DNA from: Peribacillus psychrosaccharolyticus ATCC 23296
GTDB lineage: Bacteria; Bacillota; Bacilli; Bacillales; DSM-1321
Direction: 5' to 3'
Assembly (NCBI RefSeq): GCF_000305495.1
Contig: NZ_AJTN02000187.1
Coordinates: 1 to 40,666, forward strand
Length of the DNA stretch: 40,666 nucleotides
The notes below the pieces were generated by a model that did not search any database, was not told where the DNA came from, and worked only from the letters and a program-made list of their open reading frames with translations. Shown one piece after another: positions 8,519-16,818 of this stretch. A program made the translations under genes and the position numbers. Position 1 is the stretch's first letter, and every line of letters begins with the position of its first letter.

Positions 8519-9391
8519 TTATCTATTTAACCACTTATTCCACTCAGTCGGCGTGTCTCCAACGAATAAATCCTCTTCGTACCCAGCAAATCCTGTTCCT
8601 CCCAGACCTATTTTAAGCTGGGGATATTTCTGTTTTATAAGAGGTAACATCTTCATTGTTTTTGTATAGCACGCTGGCATTGTACACGATAGAAATAGGT
8701 AGCCCGGATTGACAGCATCAAGGACTGTTTCTAGATCATTTTCAGCAATGCTCGGTCCCAAATAGATGGTCCCATAGCCTTTTCTCCTCAAGTAAAGCGT
8801 AAATATAAGTAGTCCTAATTCATGTTTTTCTTCTGGACCACATACCATTACTGCTTTTGGCATCATGGGATTTGAAGGCTGGGTGTGCATAATAAAACTA
8901 ATTCGCGCCTGTAAAATGGAAGAAGCAAAGTGTTCATGTGCAGTGTTTATTTCACCGTTTTCCCACATATCTCCAATTTTAACAAGAGATGCGCCTAATA
9001 TTTCAATAACAGCTATTTCTACTGTAAACATACTGAATACTTGATTGATTATACTATGTGCTTTATCCTCTTCAAAAGCCAAAAGAGCCTTAATCAGTTT
9101 TTCAGAATAATCTTTTGTCTGATTATCCGTAATGATTGATTCTTCTTCTACAGCTTCTGTGCTTCTCTCACGATCAAGTAAGGCGACTGCTTGACTAATC
9201 GTAAAGCCCTGCTTTGTTTTTTCAATTAATCCTTTTAAGGTTTGAATCTGTTTATCTGAATATAGACGATGCCCGGATTCATTTCTGTCTGGAGCGATAA
9301 ATTGATACCGACGCTCCCATGCGCGCAGCGTACCCGACGGAATGCCTAGAATGGTTGATGCTGCTTTAATATTATATTTACCTTCATGCAT
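8519..9391 (-). CDS. MerR-family B12-binding regulator, CarH/LitR type (candidate photoreceptor)
   Basis: Protein of 290 residues with three parts. An N-terminal MerR winged helix contains TLRAWERRY (about 21-29), typical of CarH/LitR. A four-helix bundle carries the Wx9EH motif (Trp143, Glu153-His154). A C-terminal cobalamin-binding Rossmann domain carries ExHxxG (Glu188, His190, Gly193). In Thermus and Myxococcus CarH these features bind adenosylcobalamin, form a DNA-bound tetramer in the dark and release DNA in light; LitR of Bacillus megaterium is a related light sensor controlling carotenoids. No carotenoid or photolyase genes are nearby. The neighbour is ypbH, and this gene is not part of the ypb cluster of B. 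subtilis. The light-sensing role is inferred from motifs. Confidence 0.88.
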   Translation of the reverse strand: MHEGKYNIKAASTILGIPSGTLRAWERRYQFIAPDRNESGHRLYSDKQIQTLKGLIEKTKQGFTISQAVALLDRERSTEAVEEESIITDNQTKDYSEKLIKALLAFEEDKAHSIINQVFSMFTVEIAVIEILGASLVKIGDMWENGEINTAHEHFASSILQARISFIMHTQPSNPMMPKAVMVCGPEEKHELGLLIFTLYLRRKGYGTIYLGPSIAENDLETVLDAVNPGYLFLSCTMPACYTKTMKMLPLIKQKYPQLKIGLGGTGFAGYEEDLFVGDTPTEWNKWLNR

Positions 9392-9484
9392 GCGTACCTA
9401 ATGCCTCCATTTAAAGGAATAGTCGATTTCTTAAAGTATAGGACATTAAATGTGGTCTGTAAAATTCGGGTATGTAAAAAACCG

Positions 9485-10288
9485 TTAAAGAGTGTGTACC
9501 TTAAGATTTGGAGGTCGACTATCCCCTTTTTTCAGGATCAGCAGATGGGTTTCAGGCTTAGCACCTAACCTAAGCGGCACACCACTTGTTCCATACCCAT
9601 TACTCGTCAATAACAGTGTATCACCTTGTTTTTCGATACCTCCTGCTTTATATGGACCATACCCGAAAATTCTAATTTGTCCTCCATGAGTATGACCAGC
9701 TAATACCAGCTTAATCGATTGTTCCTCTTTTAAATAGTGGCGTATTTCAGGGTTATGACTGACCAATATCCGAAATACTTGTTCAGAATCCTCCACAGCC
9801 ATCGTAAGTTTAGCCCGGTTATCACTCATATCATCGACACCCATTAATGAAAGACGATCTCCTTCGCTGGATTCAAAGCTAACCGCTGTATTATCTAGTA
9901 TTTTTACGCCTTTCTCAAGCAGCATCGCATCTAATGCATGATAATCGCCTTCATAATCATTGTTCCCCCAAACAAAGTACAAGGGACCAATCTTCTTTAG
10001 CTTACTAATATTCTCTTCCACTTGTTTAAGAGATATCCCGCCTTCACGAAGATCTCCACCGATAATCACGATATCTGCTTTTCCAATCGTAAAGTTAATG
10101 ATTCGATCAGCAATGGTTCTCCTATGTATATCAGATATAAAAAATATTTTCATTTCACCAAAGGATTCGGGGAAATCGGGGAAATACAACGTTTGTTGTA
10201 ATACCCTATTTTGGTAAGCCTGCCTCCACATTATGAAAACAAGGATTACCGCTGCTCCCAGTACAGCTGCTAAACTATAGACTACCAT
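9485..10288 (-). CDS. ypbG: YpbG, membrane-anchored metallophosphoesterase
   Basis: Protein of about 267 residues: an N-terminal membrane helix (about 4-21), then a calcineurin-like phosphoesterase domain with SDIH (52-55), GGDL (77-80), GNND (108-111), a SHNP segment and a C-terminal GHTHGGQ. These are the full metal-ligand set of the YkuE/YaeI type. Substrate unknown. The frame is open to 10396, but that upstream part overlaps the terminator of the preceding gene. The ATG at 10288 has AAAGG ten bases upstream and begins the membrane helix. Confidence 0.85.
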   Translation of the reverse strand: MVVYSLAAVLGAAVILVFIMWRQAYQNRVLQQTLYFPDFPESFGEMKIFFISDIHRRTIADRIINFTIGKADIVIIGGDLREGGISLKQVEENISKLKKIGPLYFVWGNNDYEGDYHALDAMLLEKGVKILDNTAVSFESSEGDRLSLMGVDDMSDNRAKLTMAVEDSEQVFRILVSHNPEIRHYLKEEQSIKLVLAGHTHGGQIRIFGYGPYKAGGIEKQGDTLLLTSNGYGTSGVPLRLGAKPETHLLILKKGDSRPPNLKVHTL

Positions 10289-10372
10289 CTTGCGCCAACC
10301 TTTCTCTTGTTGCTTTTTATCTGGATAAATACTACCATTTATCGCCAACATTGTATAGGCAGATATCACTCT

Positions 10373-10413
10373 AAAAAAAGAGCAAGGAGGCCGCATGCTG
10401 CCTGCCCCCTTGC
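10373..10413 (-). terminator. Intrinsic terminator after the CBS-domain gene
   Basis: Stem GCAAGGGGGCA / GGCCTCCTTGC (one G-U pair) on the minus strand, followed by seven to eight U (10380-10373). It lies six bases past the CBS gene stop codon and separates it from ypbG. Confidence 0.8.
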
Positions 10414-10418
10414 CTCAT

Positions 10419-11054
10419 TTATTCATCCTCTTGAATATCAAGAATACCGAACCCTGCATCTTCTAACTTTTTAATAAATTTTTCAGTGTTTGATTTTTTT
10501 TCAACTTTCATAACAATACGGCGTACAAGCTTGTCCGTTTCATCGAACGTAACGAGGGAGATGATATGCTCACGGTACTGATGAGCAATCTCAGACAGCC
10601 GCGCAATTCGGCCTTCTGTTTCGACCGTCGTGAACGCGATCCGAATCCCTGGTCTCAGCATACCGAAAGCACTTTTAAATTGCTCGACCACATCGCTTCT
10701 CGTCACAGCCCCAAGAAACTCGCCTTTTTCATCAACCACCGCCAAGATCGGGAAATCTTTCAAATCTATAAGTGTTCGTTCAAAAATTTCTTTTCCTGTT
10801 AAGAAACTTTCTTGATGTGTAGCAATATCAGCGGCGATGGTTTCATGTATGTATGTTTCCCTCGACGATTCTGATTCAAAATAGTGTTTATAAATAAGAT
10901 ACCTGGTGATGATTCCTTTATAACTATTTCCTTTTAGAACAGGAAGGCCGTCCACATCGTGCTTTTTTAACTTTTCTAATGCTGTGTGAATGGTATCATC
11001 ATGCTGAATAACATGACAATGAAATTTTGGTATCATTATACTTTTTGCAAACAT
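10419..11054 (-). CDS. CBS-domain pair protein with C-terminal ACT-like region
   Basis: Protein of about 211 residues with two tandem CBS motifs (about 5-60 and 75-132; KHDVDGLPVL and LGAVTRSDVV are typical). A C-terminal region (about 135-205) resembles an ACT-type regulatory fold, as in AcuB-like proteins. CBS pairs usually bind adenosyl ligands and regulate partners; the partner here is unknown. A GTG three codons earlier (11063) is possible, but GGGGTGA lies at good spacing only for the ATG at 11054. The gene has no counterpart I recall in the B. subtilis ypb cluster. Confidence 0.8.
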   Translation of the reverse strand: MFAKSIMIPKFHCHVIQHDDTIHTALEKLKKHDVDGLPVLKGNSYKGIITRYLIYKHYFESESSRETYIHETIAADIATHQESFLTGKEIFERTLIDLKDFPILAVVDEKGEFLGAVTRSDVVEQFKSAFGMLRPGIRIAFTTVETEGRIARLSEIAHQYREHIISLVTFDETDKLVRRIVMKVEKKSNTEKFIKKLEDAGFGILDIQEDE

Positions 11055-11127
11055 GTCTATCACCCCATAAGTGTATTAACTACCTATTCCATACTTTTAC
11101 TAAAATACCTTTATTTTTATTACTTAC

Positions 11128-11586
11128 TTACTTATTTTCATGGTAAAGGTTTATGTCGAATTTTTTCTTCATCATTTCGAACACTTTGTGACGGCTTTTC
11201 CAACTTTCTTCCTGTTCCCACAAGATATTGCTTTTACTAATAATTTCAGTTCGAAGTCCCTGATATTCTTTTTCTGCTTTATCCATTTTCTTTTTCATTA
11301 AAACCATATATCCATTTGCACCCAATGCCAGACCTAACATAATAAAGTGGCCGAATCCTTCCACAAAAACCGTAAACATTTTTGCAAATGAATAAGAATA
11401 TGGAACAGCAATATAAAAATAAACATCAAAAAGAAGCATAAGCGTGGCCGCTAATGCAGCCCAAACCCATTGTAAATATTTTTTCTCTAATGCCTCAAAT
11501 TTTCTTTTTCTCATTACAACATTATGCAGCATCTGTTTGGTTGTCTGATCTGTCAAATCATCTAATAAAATAATGGCTGATTCCAT
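11128..11586 (-). CDS. ypbF: YpbF, small membrane protein (DUF2663)
   Basis: Protein of 152 residues, close to the 147 of B. subtilis YpbF. It has two hydrophobic segments (about 40-62 and 70-92) between charged, helical N- and C-terminal parts; the C-terminal part looks like a coiled coil. The ribosome-binding site GGAGGG lies seven bases before ATG. Function unknown. Identity rests on position between ypbG and ypbE and on the layout of the protein. Confidence 0.8.
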   Translation of the reverse strand: MESAIILLDDLTDQTTKQMLHNVVMRKRKFEALEKKYLQWVWAALAATLMLLFDVYFYIAVPYSYSFAKMFTVFVEGFGHFIMLGLALGANGYMVLMKKKMDKAEKEYQGLRTEIISKSNILWEQEESWKSRHKVFEMMKKKFDINLYHENK

Positions 11587-11676
11587 CGTATGTCCCTCCG
11601 CTCACTTGTTTTAAGGAAGACTAAGATTCTCACTTCTATACCTATGTATGTCCACTTTGACTTTATGCTTCTATAC

Positions 11677-11717
11677 AAAAAAAACCCGTAAATAGCGGGG
11701 TCGCATTTACAGGTTTT
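11677..11717 (-). terminator. Terminator downstream of ypbE
   Basis: A 13-bp stem with one mismatch (AAAACCTGTAAAT / ATTTACGGGTTTT on the minus strand, arms 11705-11717 and 11681-11693) followed by U's. It begins three bases past the ypbE stop. Confidence 0.85.
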
Positions 11718-12114
11718 CCTTATTCTTTTACTGGGACTTTTAACTTCTGTCCTAGCTGAACTTCATCGCTGTCAAGCTGATTCCATTCACGGATGATCTC
11801 CATCCCCTCGCTGGAATGATAATAGGTAATGGCAATTGTAAACAAGGTATCTCCAGGAACGACAACATGATAACTTTGTTTAATTCCTTCCGTCTCGTCT
11901 GCCACTGTTTTCTGTTTTTCGGCAGTTTGGTCTTCACCCGCATCCGAAGCAACTGTAGTCTGTTCCTGCATCTCTTGTTCCTCAGTCTTAAGGGGAGCTG
12001 TTGCATGAGGAACAATACTTACTGTCTCATAACCGTTACTGATTTCCTTTATTAATGGCAGCGTTTTTTTCTCAAAAATGTCCATTAACAGAATAACCAA
12101 AAGCGGCATGAAAA

Positions 12115-12121
12115 TAAAAAA
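12115..12121 (-). other. In-phase T TTT TTA slippery heptamer at the ypbE frame break
   Basis: Minus-strand T TTT TTA is phased as X XXY YYZ relative to the ypbE start at 12291 (offset 170). A -1 shift here enters the frame that encodes the rest of the membrane helix and the LysM domain. No clear Shine-Dalgarno-like stimulator is visible upstream. Confidence 0.5.
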
Positions 12122-12169
12122 GCAGCAAGAATCTTTATTAACGGGAAAACAGACTTCTTTTTACGTATT

Positions 12170-12198
12170 TTCTTTTTCTTTTTCTTTTTCTTTTTCTT
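12170..12198. repeat. Hexanucleotide repeat (TTTTTC)n coding poly-lysine in ypbE
   Basis: About five units of TTTTTC on the plus strand, read on the minus strand as alternating AAG and AAA codons, make a Lys-rich cytosolic tract. The unit length is a multiple of three, so copy-number change would alter tract length without shifting frame. Confidence 0.8.
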
Positions 12199-12312
12199 TC
12201 GACGTTGAACTTCGCTTCTACTCGGCAGACTGCCTGGAGAAGGGGGATCCGCCTCTAATTTAACTCGTTGGTGTCTTTTTTTTCTCGGCATAGGTACATC
12301 CCTCTCTCTAAA

Positions 12313-12888
12313 CTATTGTTTCCCTTTGGCTTTTACTAAAAAACCAAGGATGCAATCAATCACAAAATGCATCACAATCGTCGCAGTAAGACTCCCCGTA
12401 ATTTCAAATATGAAGCCAATAAAAAAGCTAACCATCACAATACTGATAAATAAAAAACCATTAAATAAATAGCGATAATGTACCAAAGCAAAAATCAAGC
12501 TCGCCCATATCAGTCCGAAGTTAACCTGAAGAACCCCACGAAAAAGAATCTCCTCAGTAACAGCAACGATTAACGCGACCACCACAATCATCGGATAAGA
12601 AAGACTTTTAAAGATTCGTTCATTCACTCCACCGTCATCCTGCCAAGAATCCGGCACCCTTTTCATCATATAGAGGTCAACCAAAACCAGAGCTATACCA
12701 GCCGTCAATCCAATCAATAGTTGGCTAGGACGAATATGAAAAAGAGACAAAAAAGAAGCTGACTGAATATGTAGAAAAAAGCCTAATATACCCGCAGTAA
12801 TAAGTATGATTATCTGTGTGACAAGTAAATTCAAAAATAATTCACGATTTGAAAGCTGTTTAATCATTGCTGCTTGCTTATTTTTCAT
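12313..12888 (-). CDS. ypbD: YpbD, CPBP-family intramembrane metalloprotease
   Basis: Protein of 191 residues with several membrane helices and the CPBP (CAAX protease and bacteriocin-processing) motifs: EExxxR (EEILFR, 112-117), FxxxH (FALVH, 133-137) and a further His in VMHFVID (about 174). These are the putative metal/catalytic residues. B. subtilis YpbD is of similar length (189). The start overlaps the recS stop by 11 nt, suggesting cotranscription with ypbB-recS. The substrate is unknown. Confidence 0.88.
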   Translation of the reverse strand: MKNKQAAMIKQLSNRELFLNLLVTQIIILITAGILGFFLHIQSASFLSLFHIRPSQLLIGLTAGIALVLVDLYMMKRVPDSWQDDGGVNERIFKSLSYPMIVVVALIVAVTEEILFRGVLQVNFGLIWASLIFALVHYRYLFNGFLFISIVMVSFFIGFIFEITGSLTATIVMHFVIDCILGFLVKAKGKQ

Positions 12889-14380
12889 ACAATTCAGGGT
12901 CCTTTACTAACATAGCGGTCAATTCTTGTTTCCACTCAAATGGATGGACAGGATTTAGTATGGATTCTTTCAAGTTCTCCGTCAATTCTTTCACATTTAC
13001 CCCGCATCGATCACAGCATATTAAATTTGGCTTCAACAAATCTTCCTCAAAATATTGAAGGATAGCCGTACGTCTGCATTGATTGGTCTTCAACCAATTA
13101 AAAAGACCAGCAAACCGATTAATGTTATATTGCCTTCTAGTTTTACTGTATTGTTTTAACTGTTCAATCATAACAGACATCTCCACTTGTTCCTGATGCT
13201 CCTTCACATAATGCTGTATAAAATTCCACTGTCCTTCAGATAAAGAATAGTGTTGTCTGAGTACTTCAGGAGACTGTCGATTTTCATTTTGTTCGCTCAT
13301 CATGGTACATACGCCCTCTATTTGATTATCTTCAGGAATCTGTTGATCCAATAAGCGAAGCGGTAATCCTTCATCCCCTTCACAATAAAGCAAAACAGCC
13401 ATACTTTGTTTACCGTCTCTCCCAGCTCTCCCTACTTCTTGAACATACGATTCCATAGAAACCGGCAAATGAAAATGAACGACAGCTCGAACCTCTTCTT
13501 TATTCACTCCCATACCAAAAGCACTTGTCGCACATATAATACGCAGCTGTCCAGTTATGAATTGCTGCTGGATCAATTTACGCTGTTCCTGTTCCATGCC
13601 GCCATGATAAAAATCAATGCTTTTTACTCCATTTTCTTGCAGATACTGTGTAACATTTTCCGTTGTTTTTTTACTGGAAAAGTAAATAATTGCTGATCCT
13701 TTGATTTCTTTGGCAAGCTCTAACAAGCGGGTTAATTTAGTCTCGTAGTTCGAAAAATTTTCAACGATATACGCTATGTTGCTTCTATCGACCGATGAGA
13801 CGACCTCATTAGCTTCTCTAAGGTTGAGTTTAGACTTGATGTCCGTACGGACCGCTTCTGTAGCTGTTGCTGTCAACGCCACGGTAAGCGGGTTATTCAG
13901 CCTCTCTCTTACGCTGCCCAAATGTAAATAGTCCGGCCGGAAATCATATCCCCACTGTGAAATACAATGGGCCTCATCAATGACAAACAACCCAATATCA
14001 AGCTTCTTCACCTCTGTAATTACTTGATCGAGCATCAGCATTTCAGGTGAAAGAAAAATAAACCGATAGCGATTTAGTTGACTCAGGGCAGACTGTTTTT
14101 GCCTTGGCGTTAAGAATGAATTTAAGGCTAGTACACTTTTTTCACCACGCACTTTAAGCTGCTCCGCTTGATCCTCCATTAAGGAAAGCAGCGGCGAAAC
14201 AATGATAACGTGTTTTTTTAATAAATAAGCTGGCAGTTGATAACATAAAGATTTCCCGGTACCGGTCGGCAGCATCCCCAAGGTATGGTTACCCTCAAGC
14301 AATGAAGTAATGACTTCTTTTTGTCCTGGACGAAAAGTAGAAAAGCCAAAGTGCCGATAAAGGGTTTCCTCCAAATTCAT
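12878..14380 (-). CDS. recS: RecS (YpbC), short RecQ-family ATP-dependent DNA helicase
   Basis: Protein of 500 residues. Helicase motifs: Walker A PTGTGKS (38-44), motif Ia VSPLLSLMEDQ (61-71), DEAH box (about 135-138), and C-terminal helicase motifs including TSAFGMGVNK and QEVGRAGRDG. A RecQ-type zinc-binding region ends with CR...CCDRC. There is no HRDC domain and no full winged-helix region, as in B. subtilis RecS (496 residues). It probably unwinds recombination or stalled-fork intermediates. The start codon overlaps the ypbB stop (ATGA), so the two are coupled; ypbB may supply the missing helix-turn-helix. Confidence 0.9.
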   Translation of the reverse strand: MNLEETLYRHFGFSTFRPGQKEVITSLLEGNHTLGMLPTGTGKSLCYQLPAYLLKKHVIIVSPLLSLMEDQAEQLKVRGEKSVLALNSFLTPRQKQSALSQLNRYRFIFLSPEMLMLDQVITEVKKLDIGLFVIDEAHCISQWGYDFRPDYLHLGSVRERLNNPLTVALTATATEAVRTDIKSKLNLREANEVVSSVDRSNIAYIVENFSNYETKLTRLLELAKEIKGSAIIYFSSKKTTENVTQYLQENGVKSIDFYHGGMEQEQRKLIQQQFITGQLRIICATSAFGMGVNKEEVRAVVHFHLPVSMESYVQEVGRAGRDGKQSMAVLLYCEGDEGLPLRLLDQQIPEDNQIEGVCTMMSEQNENRQSPEVLRQHYSLSEGQWNFIQHYVKEHQEQVEMSVMIEQLKQYSKTRRQYNINRFAGLFNWLKTNQCRRTAILQYFEEDLLKPNLICCDRCGVNVKELTENLKESILNPVHPFEWKQELTAMLVKDPELYEK

Positions 14381-15446
14381 ATGATCCCCCCCGATTTAGC
14401 CAGCACCAGTCGAATTTGGAAGAAGCTGATTTCATCATCTTCTAGTGCACGTTTTATAGGTGTCAATTGTCTGGTACTGCATGATTTAACTGCCTCGGCA
14501 ATTCTTTGTTGAGCTTCCGCCGAAACATAGGAATCAATAGGAAATGACGAATCTGTAAGTACAATTTCGACAATATGATCTTCTATTGTGTTTAGCTTTA
14601 GTCGTCGGAAACCGGCGATTTCTTCAAGTTCCATTCCCTTTAAAACATAATCTAATGTGACCTTGGTAGACTGAGTCAACTGTCTTTCACTTTCTTTATG
14701 TAAGTCTTTTACTACACCTCTAAGTATGGAATAACGGGCAGGTTCTTCCATACTCGCTTTAATTAAGCCATGAAGTGTTCCAAGAAATACGTATCGTATA
14801 TAGCCTTCGTCCAATTTCAACTCTCCAGCCAACTGAGGATATGTACTTCCGATTCGCCGATTACCAGTTAACCTCCATACAAAAATGTTTTGTTCAAGCG
14901 GCTCTCTAGTTTCTAGATATCCGGTTAATTCTGAGAGTAAACATTCCGCGAGTTCATTACGATTCTTTTGATTCACAGCTAAAAAATGCTTAACCCACCC
15001 TTGAACTTGTAAATTCCGCTGGATGGGATAAAAGCGATTTTCACTGTGAACAATATGAGAGAGTGTTTGAATTAAAAGGCTTAACCTCTCCCAAAAGGGT
15101 ACTGTACTATCTCGAAACCTTATTCCATTCAGATCCTTTGGTAAAGGACAATGTTTAAATGATTCTAATAAATGCACGTTTCCCGATTCAGTGATTTGAT
15201 AACGGTCCTCTCGGGTATGTTTTTTATATACTCTTTTCTAGCAAAGCCAGTAATCGTTTGTTCAAGATCTTTTCTTAAAATACTCGGAAGCGTTCCAAAT
15301 AAAGGACTTAAACCAAACAAATGTGCATCCTGAATCGTTTGTGACGATTTTTTTCCCTTAAGCATATGATAAATAGCATAAATTGACCGTTCGCCATCAA
15401 AAACCTTTATTCCATATAAAACAATAATTTCGAAATACGTCAGCAT
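14377..15446 (-). pseudogene. ypbB: YpbB, helicase-associated helix-turn-helix protein, split by a -1 frameshift
   Basis: The first frame (15446 to stop near 15165) gives about 75 correct residues; the second (14377 to about 15215) gives the rest. In the second frame translation upstream of its first ATG reads KHTREDRYQITESGNVHLLESF, a natural winged-helix continuation, so the gene is one unit. Adding one base to the A6 run (15220-15225, minus strand) yields about 356 residues, against 352 in B. subtilis YpbB. The C-terminus (about 290-325) resembles the helicase HTH_40 domain found at RecQ C-termini. The break is an A AAA AAC heptamer in phase. Disrupted as written. Confidence 0.85.
15219..15225 (-). 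other. In-phase A AAA AAC slippery heptamer at the ypbB frame break
   Basis: The minus-strand heptamer is phased X XXY YYZ relative to the ypbB start at 15446 (offset 221). A -1 shift restores the full reading frame. Upstream there is only a weak purine stretch (AGAAAAGAG); downstream a possible CCCGA / TCGGG stem with a long loop. Confidence 0.5.
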
Positions 15447-15618
15447 TCTTATCCCCCGCCGTAAAATGATTTGAACCTACTGTCCTATTGTAACAAAATG
15501 CCTTTCATTCATGGTATTATAAACATAAGCGTACTAAAAATATAGTATCGCCTATGACTGACAATTCAAAAAAATAGATTCTGCGTAACAATTTCTATTG
15601 ACTTTTCTTATTTGATAA

Positions 15619-15984
<366 letters not shown>

Positions 15985-15990
15985 TAAATA

Positions 15991-16027
15991 AAAAGCCATC
16001 TTCCAACAGGAAGATGGCTTTTTTTTA
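15991..16027. terminator. Terminator between fer and ribU
   Basis: A 14-bp perfect stem (AAAAGCCATCTTCC / GGAAGATGGCTTTT) with an AACA loop and a T tract serves the converging fer and ribU genes; A's on the left allow use on the minus strand as well. Confidence 0.9.
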
Positions 16028-16053
16028 TTCATACAAGTAATCTGCACTTTTGT

Positions 16054-16647
16054 TTAAGCATTTTTATATTTTTTATATATTGACTGCTTATTAATCCATG
16101 TTTGAAGACGGACAAACAGCAGCATAAATACGACAGTAATTAAAATTCCTTTTACGATGTTAAATGGAAGAATGGCTGTAGTAATCATTTGTCTGGTTTC
16201 AGCACCTGACATGGCTGTTGCTCCCGCAAAAATCGTATAAGCAGGCAGAATAACGTAATAATTTAGGATACTCATAAATGCAGCCATTACGAATGTACCT
16301 GTAATCAGACCAAAAGTCATTCCCTTTTTTGTCTTCTTAAGCAGTTCATAAACATAATAGGTTGGTAAGATAAACAAGATCCCTGCAGCAAGATTAGCCA
16401 GATGGCCAACTGGTACACCTGTAGGACTTCCTGTCATAACAAAATCCAGCATGTTTTTGATTAATTCTACTAAAATACCTGCCAGCGGTCCAAAAATCAA
16501 CGCAGCAATGAGTGCAGGAATGTCACTGAAATCAATCTTTAGAAAAGGCGGCAATCCTGGAAACGGAAAATTCAACAGCATTAGCACATAGGCTATGCTC
16601 CCTAACATCGAAAGTATAACTAATTTTTTCACACGCGTGTTGCTCAT
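16054..16647 (-). CDS. ribU: RibU, riboflavin ECF transporter S component
   Basis: Protein of 197 residues with about six membrane helices, resembling B. subtilis YpaA/RibU (190). It is the substrate-binding subunit that takes up riboflavin with the shared EcfAA'T energising module, which is not in this window. The motif LPPFLKIDFSDIPALIAALIFGP is typical of the S-component N-terminus. The ribosome-binding site AAGGAG lies upstream of ATG. It sits behind an FMN riboswitch and a leader terminator, so expression should fall when FMN is plentiful. Confidence 0.93.
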   Translation of the reverse strand: MSNTRVKKLVILSMLGSIAYVLMLLNFPFPGLPPFLKIDFSDIPALIAALIFGPLAGILVELIKNMLDFVMTGSPTGVPVGHLANLAAGILFILPTYYVYELLKKTKKGMTFGLITGTFVMAAFMSILNYYVILPAYTIFAGATAMSGAETRQMITTAILPFNIVKGILITVVFMLLFVRLQTWINKQSIYKKYKNA

Positions 16648-16705
16648 AATAGCTCTCTCTCCTTCTTTTTGTGTACTAATCTACCCCACGAAAAGAGGAT
16701 CGGCA

Positions 16706-16815
16706 CCAAATGCCGTTTCACAAAAAAACCCTTTGATCAATAAGATGATCAAAGGGAGAATTAGCGGCATCAACAAATAAACGTCACAAATTATTACATT
16801 TGGCACGGCATTTGG
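16706..16815 (-). repeat. 11-bp inverted arms enclosing the ribU leader terminator
   Basis: CCAAATGCCGT directly after the aptamer (16805-16815, minus strand) is perfectly complementary to ACGGCATTTGG (16706-16716) just past the terminator U tract. If paired, the arms would enclose the terminator hairpin. A role in the switch is conjecture. Confidence 0.6.
16722..16756 (-). terminator. Riboswitch-controlled leader terminator of ribU
   Basis: An 11-bp stem CCCTTTGATCA / TGATCAAAGGG (16746-16756 and 16729-16739) followed by seven U on the minus strand, between the FMN aptamer and ribU. It is the expected expression platform. Confidence 0.88.
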
Positions 16816-16818
16816 AAC

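Larger units (their letters stand above)
11720..12291 (-). pseudogene. ypbE: YpbE, LysM-domain membrane protein, split by a -1 frameshift
   Basis: The first frame (12291 to stop near 12085) encodes an N-terminal cytosolic part with a run of ten lysines and the start of a membrane helix. The second frame (11720 to about 12120) continues that helix with FFIFMPLLVILLMDIF, then an acidic linker and a C-terminal LysM domain (YHVVVPGDTLFTIA to LKVPVKE). One extra base in the T6 run (minus strand, 12116-12121) would join them into about 190 residues. The shift point reads T TTT TTA in the upstream frame, a slippery heptamer. Bases upstream are a hexamer repeat. It is disrupted as written; mutation, assembly error or recoding are all possible. 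Confidence 0.82.

Noticed and set aside
12168-12198. CRISPR-like or tandem repeat array
   Set aside because: Contiguous hexamers without spacers, explained as a coding poly-lysine tract.
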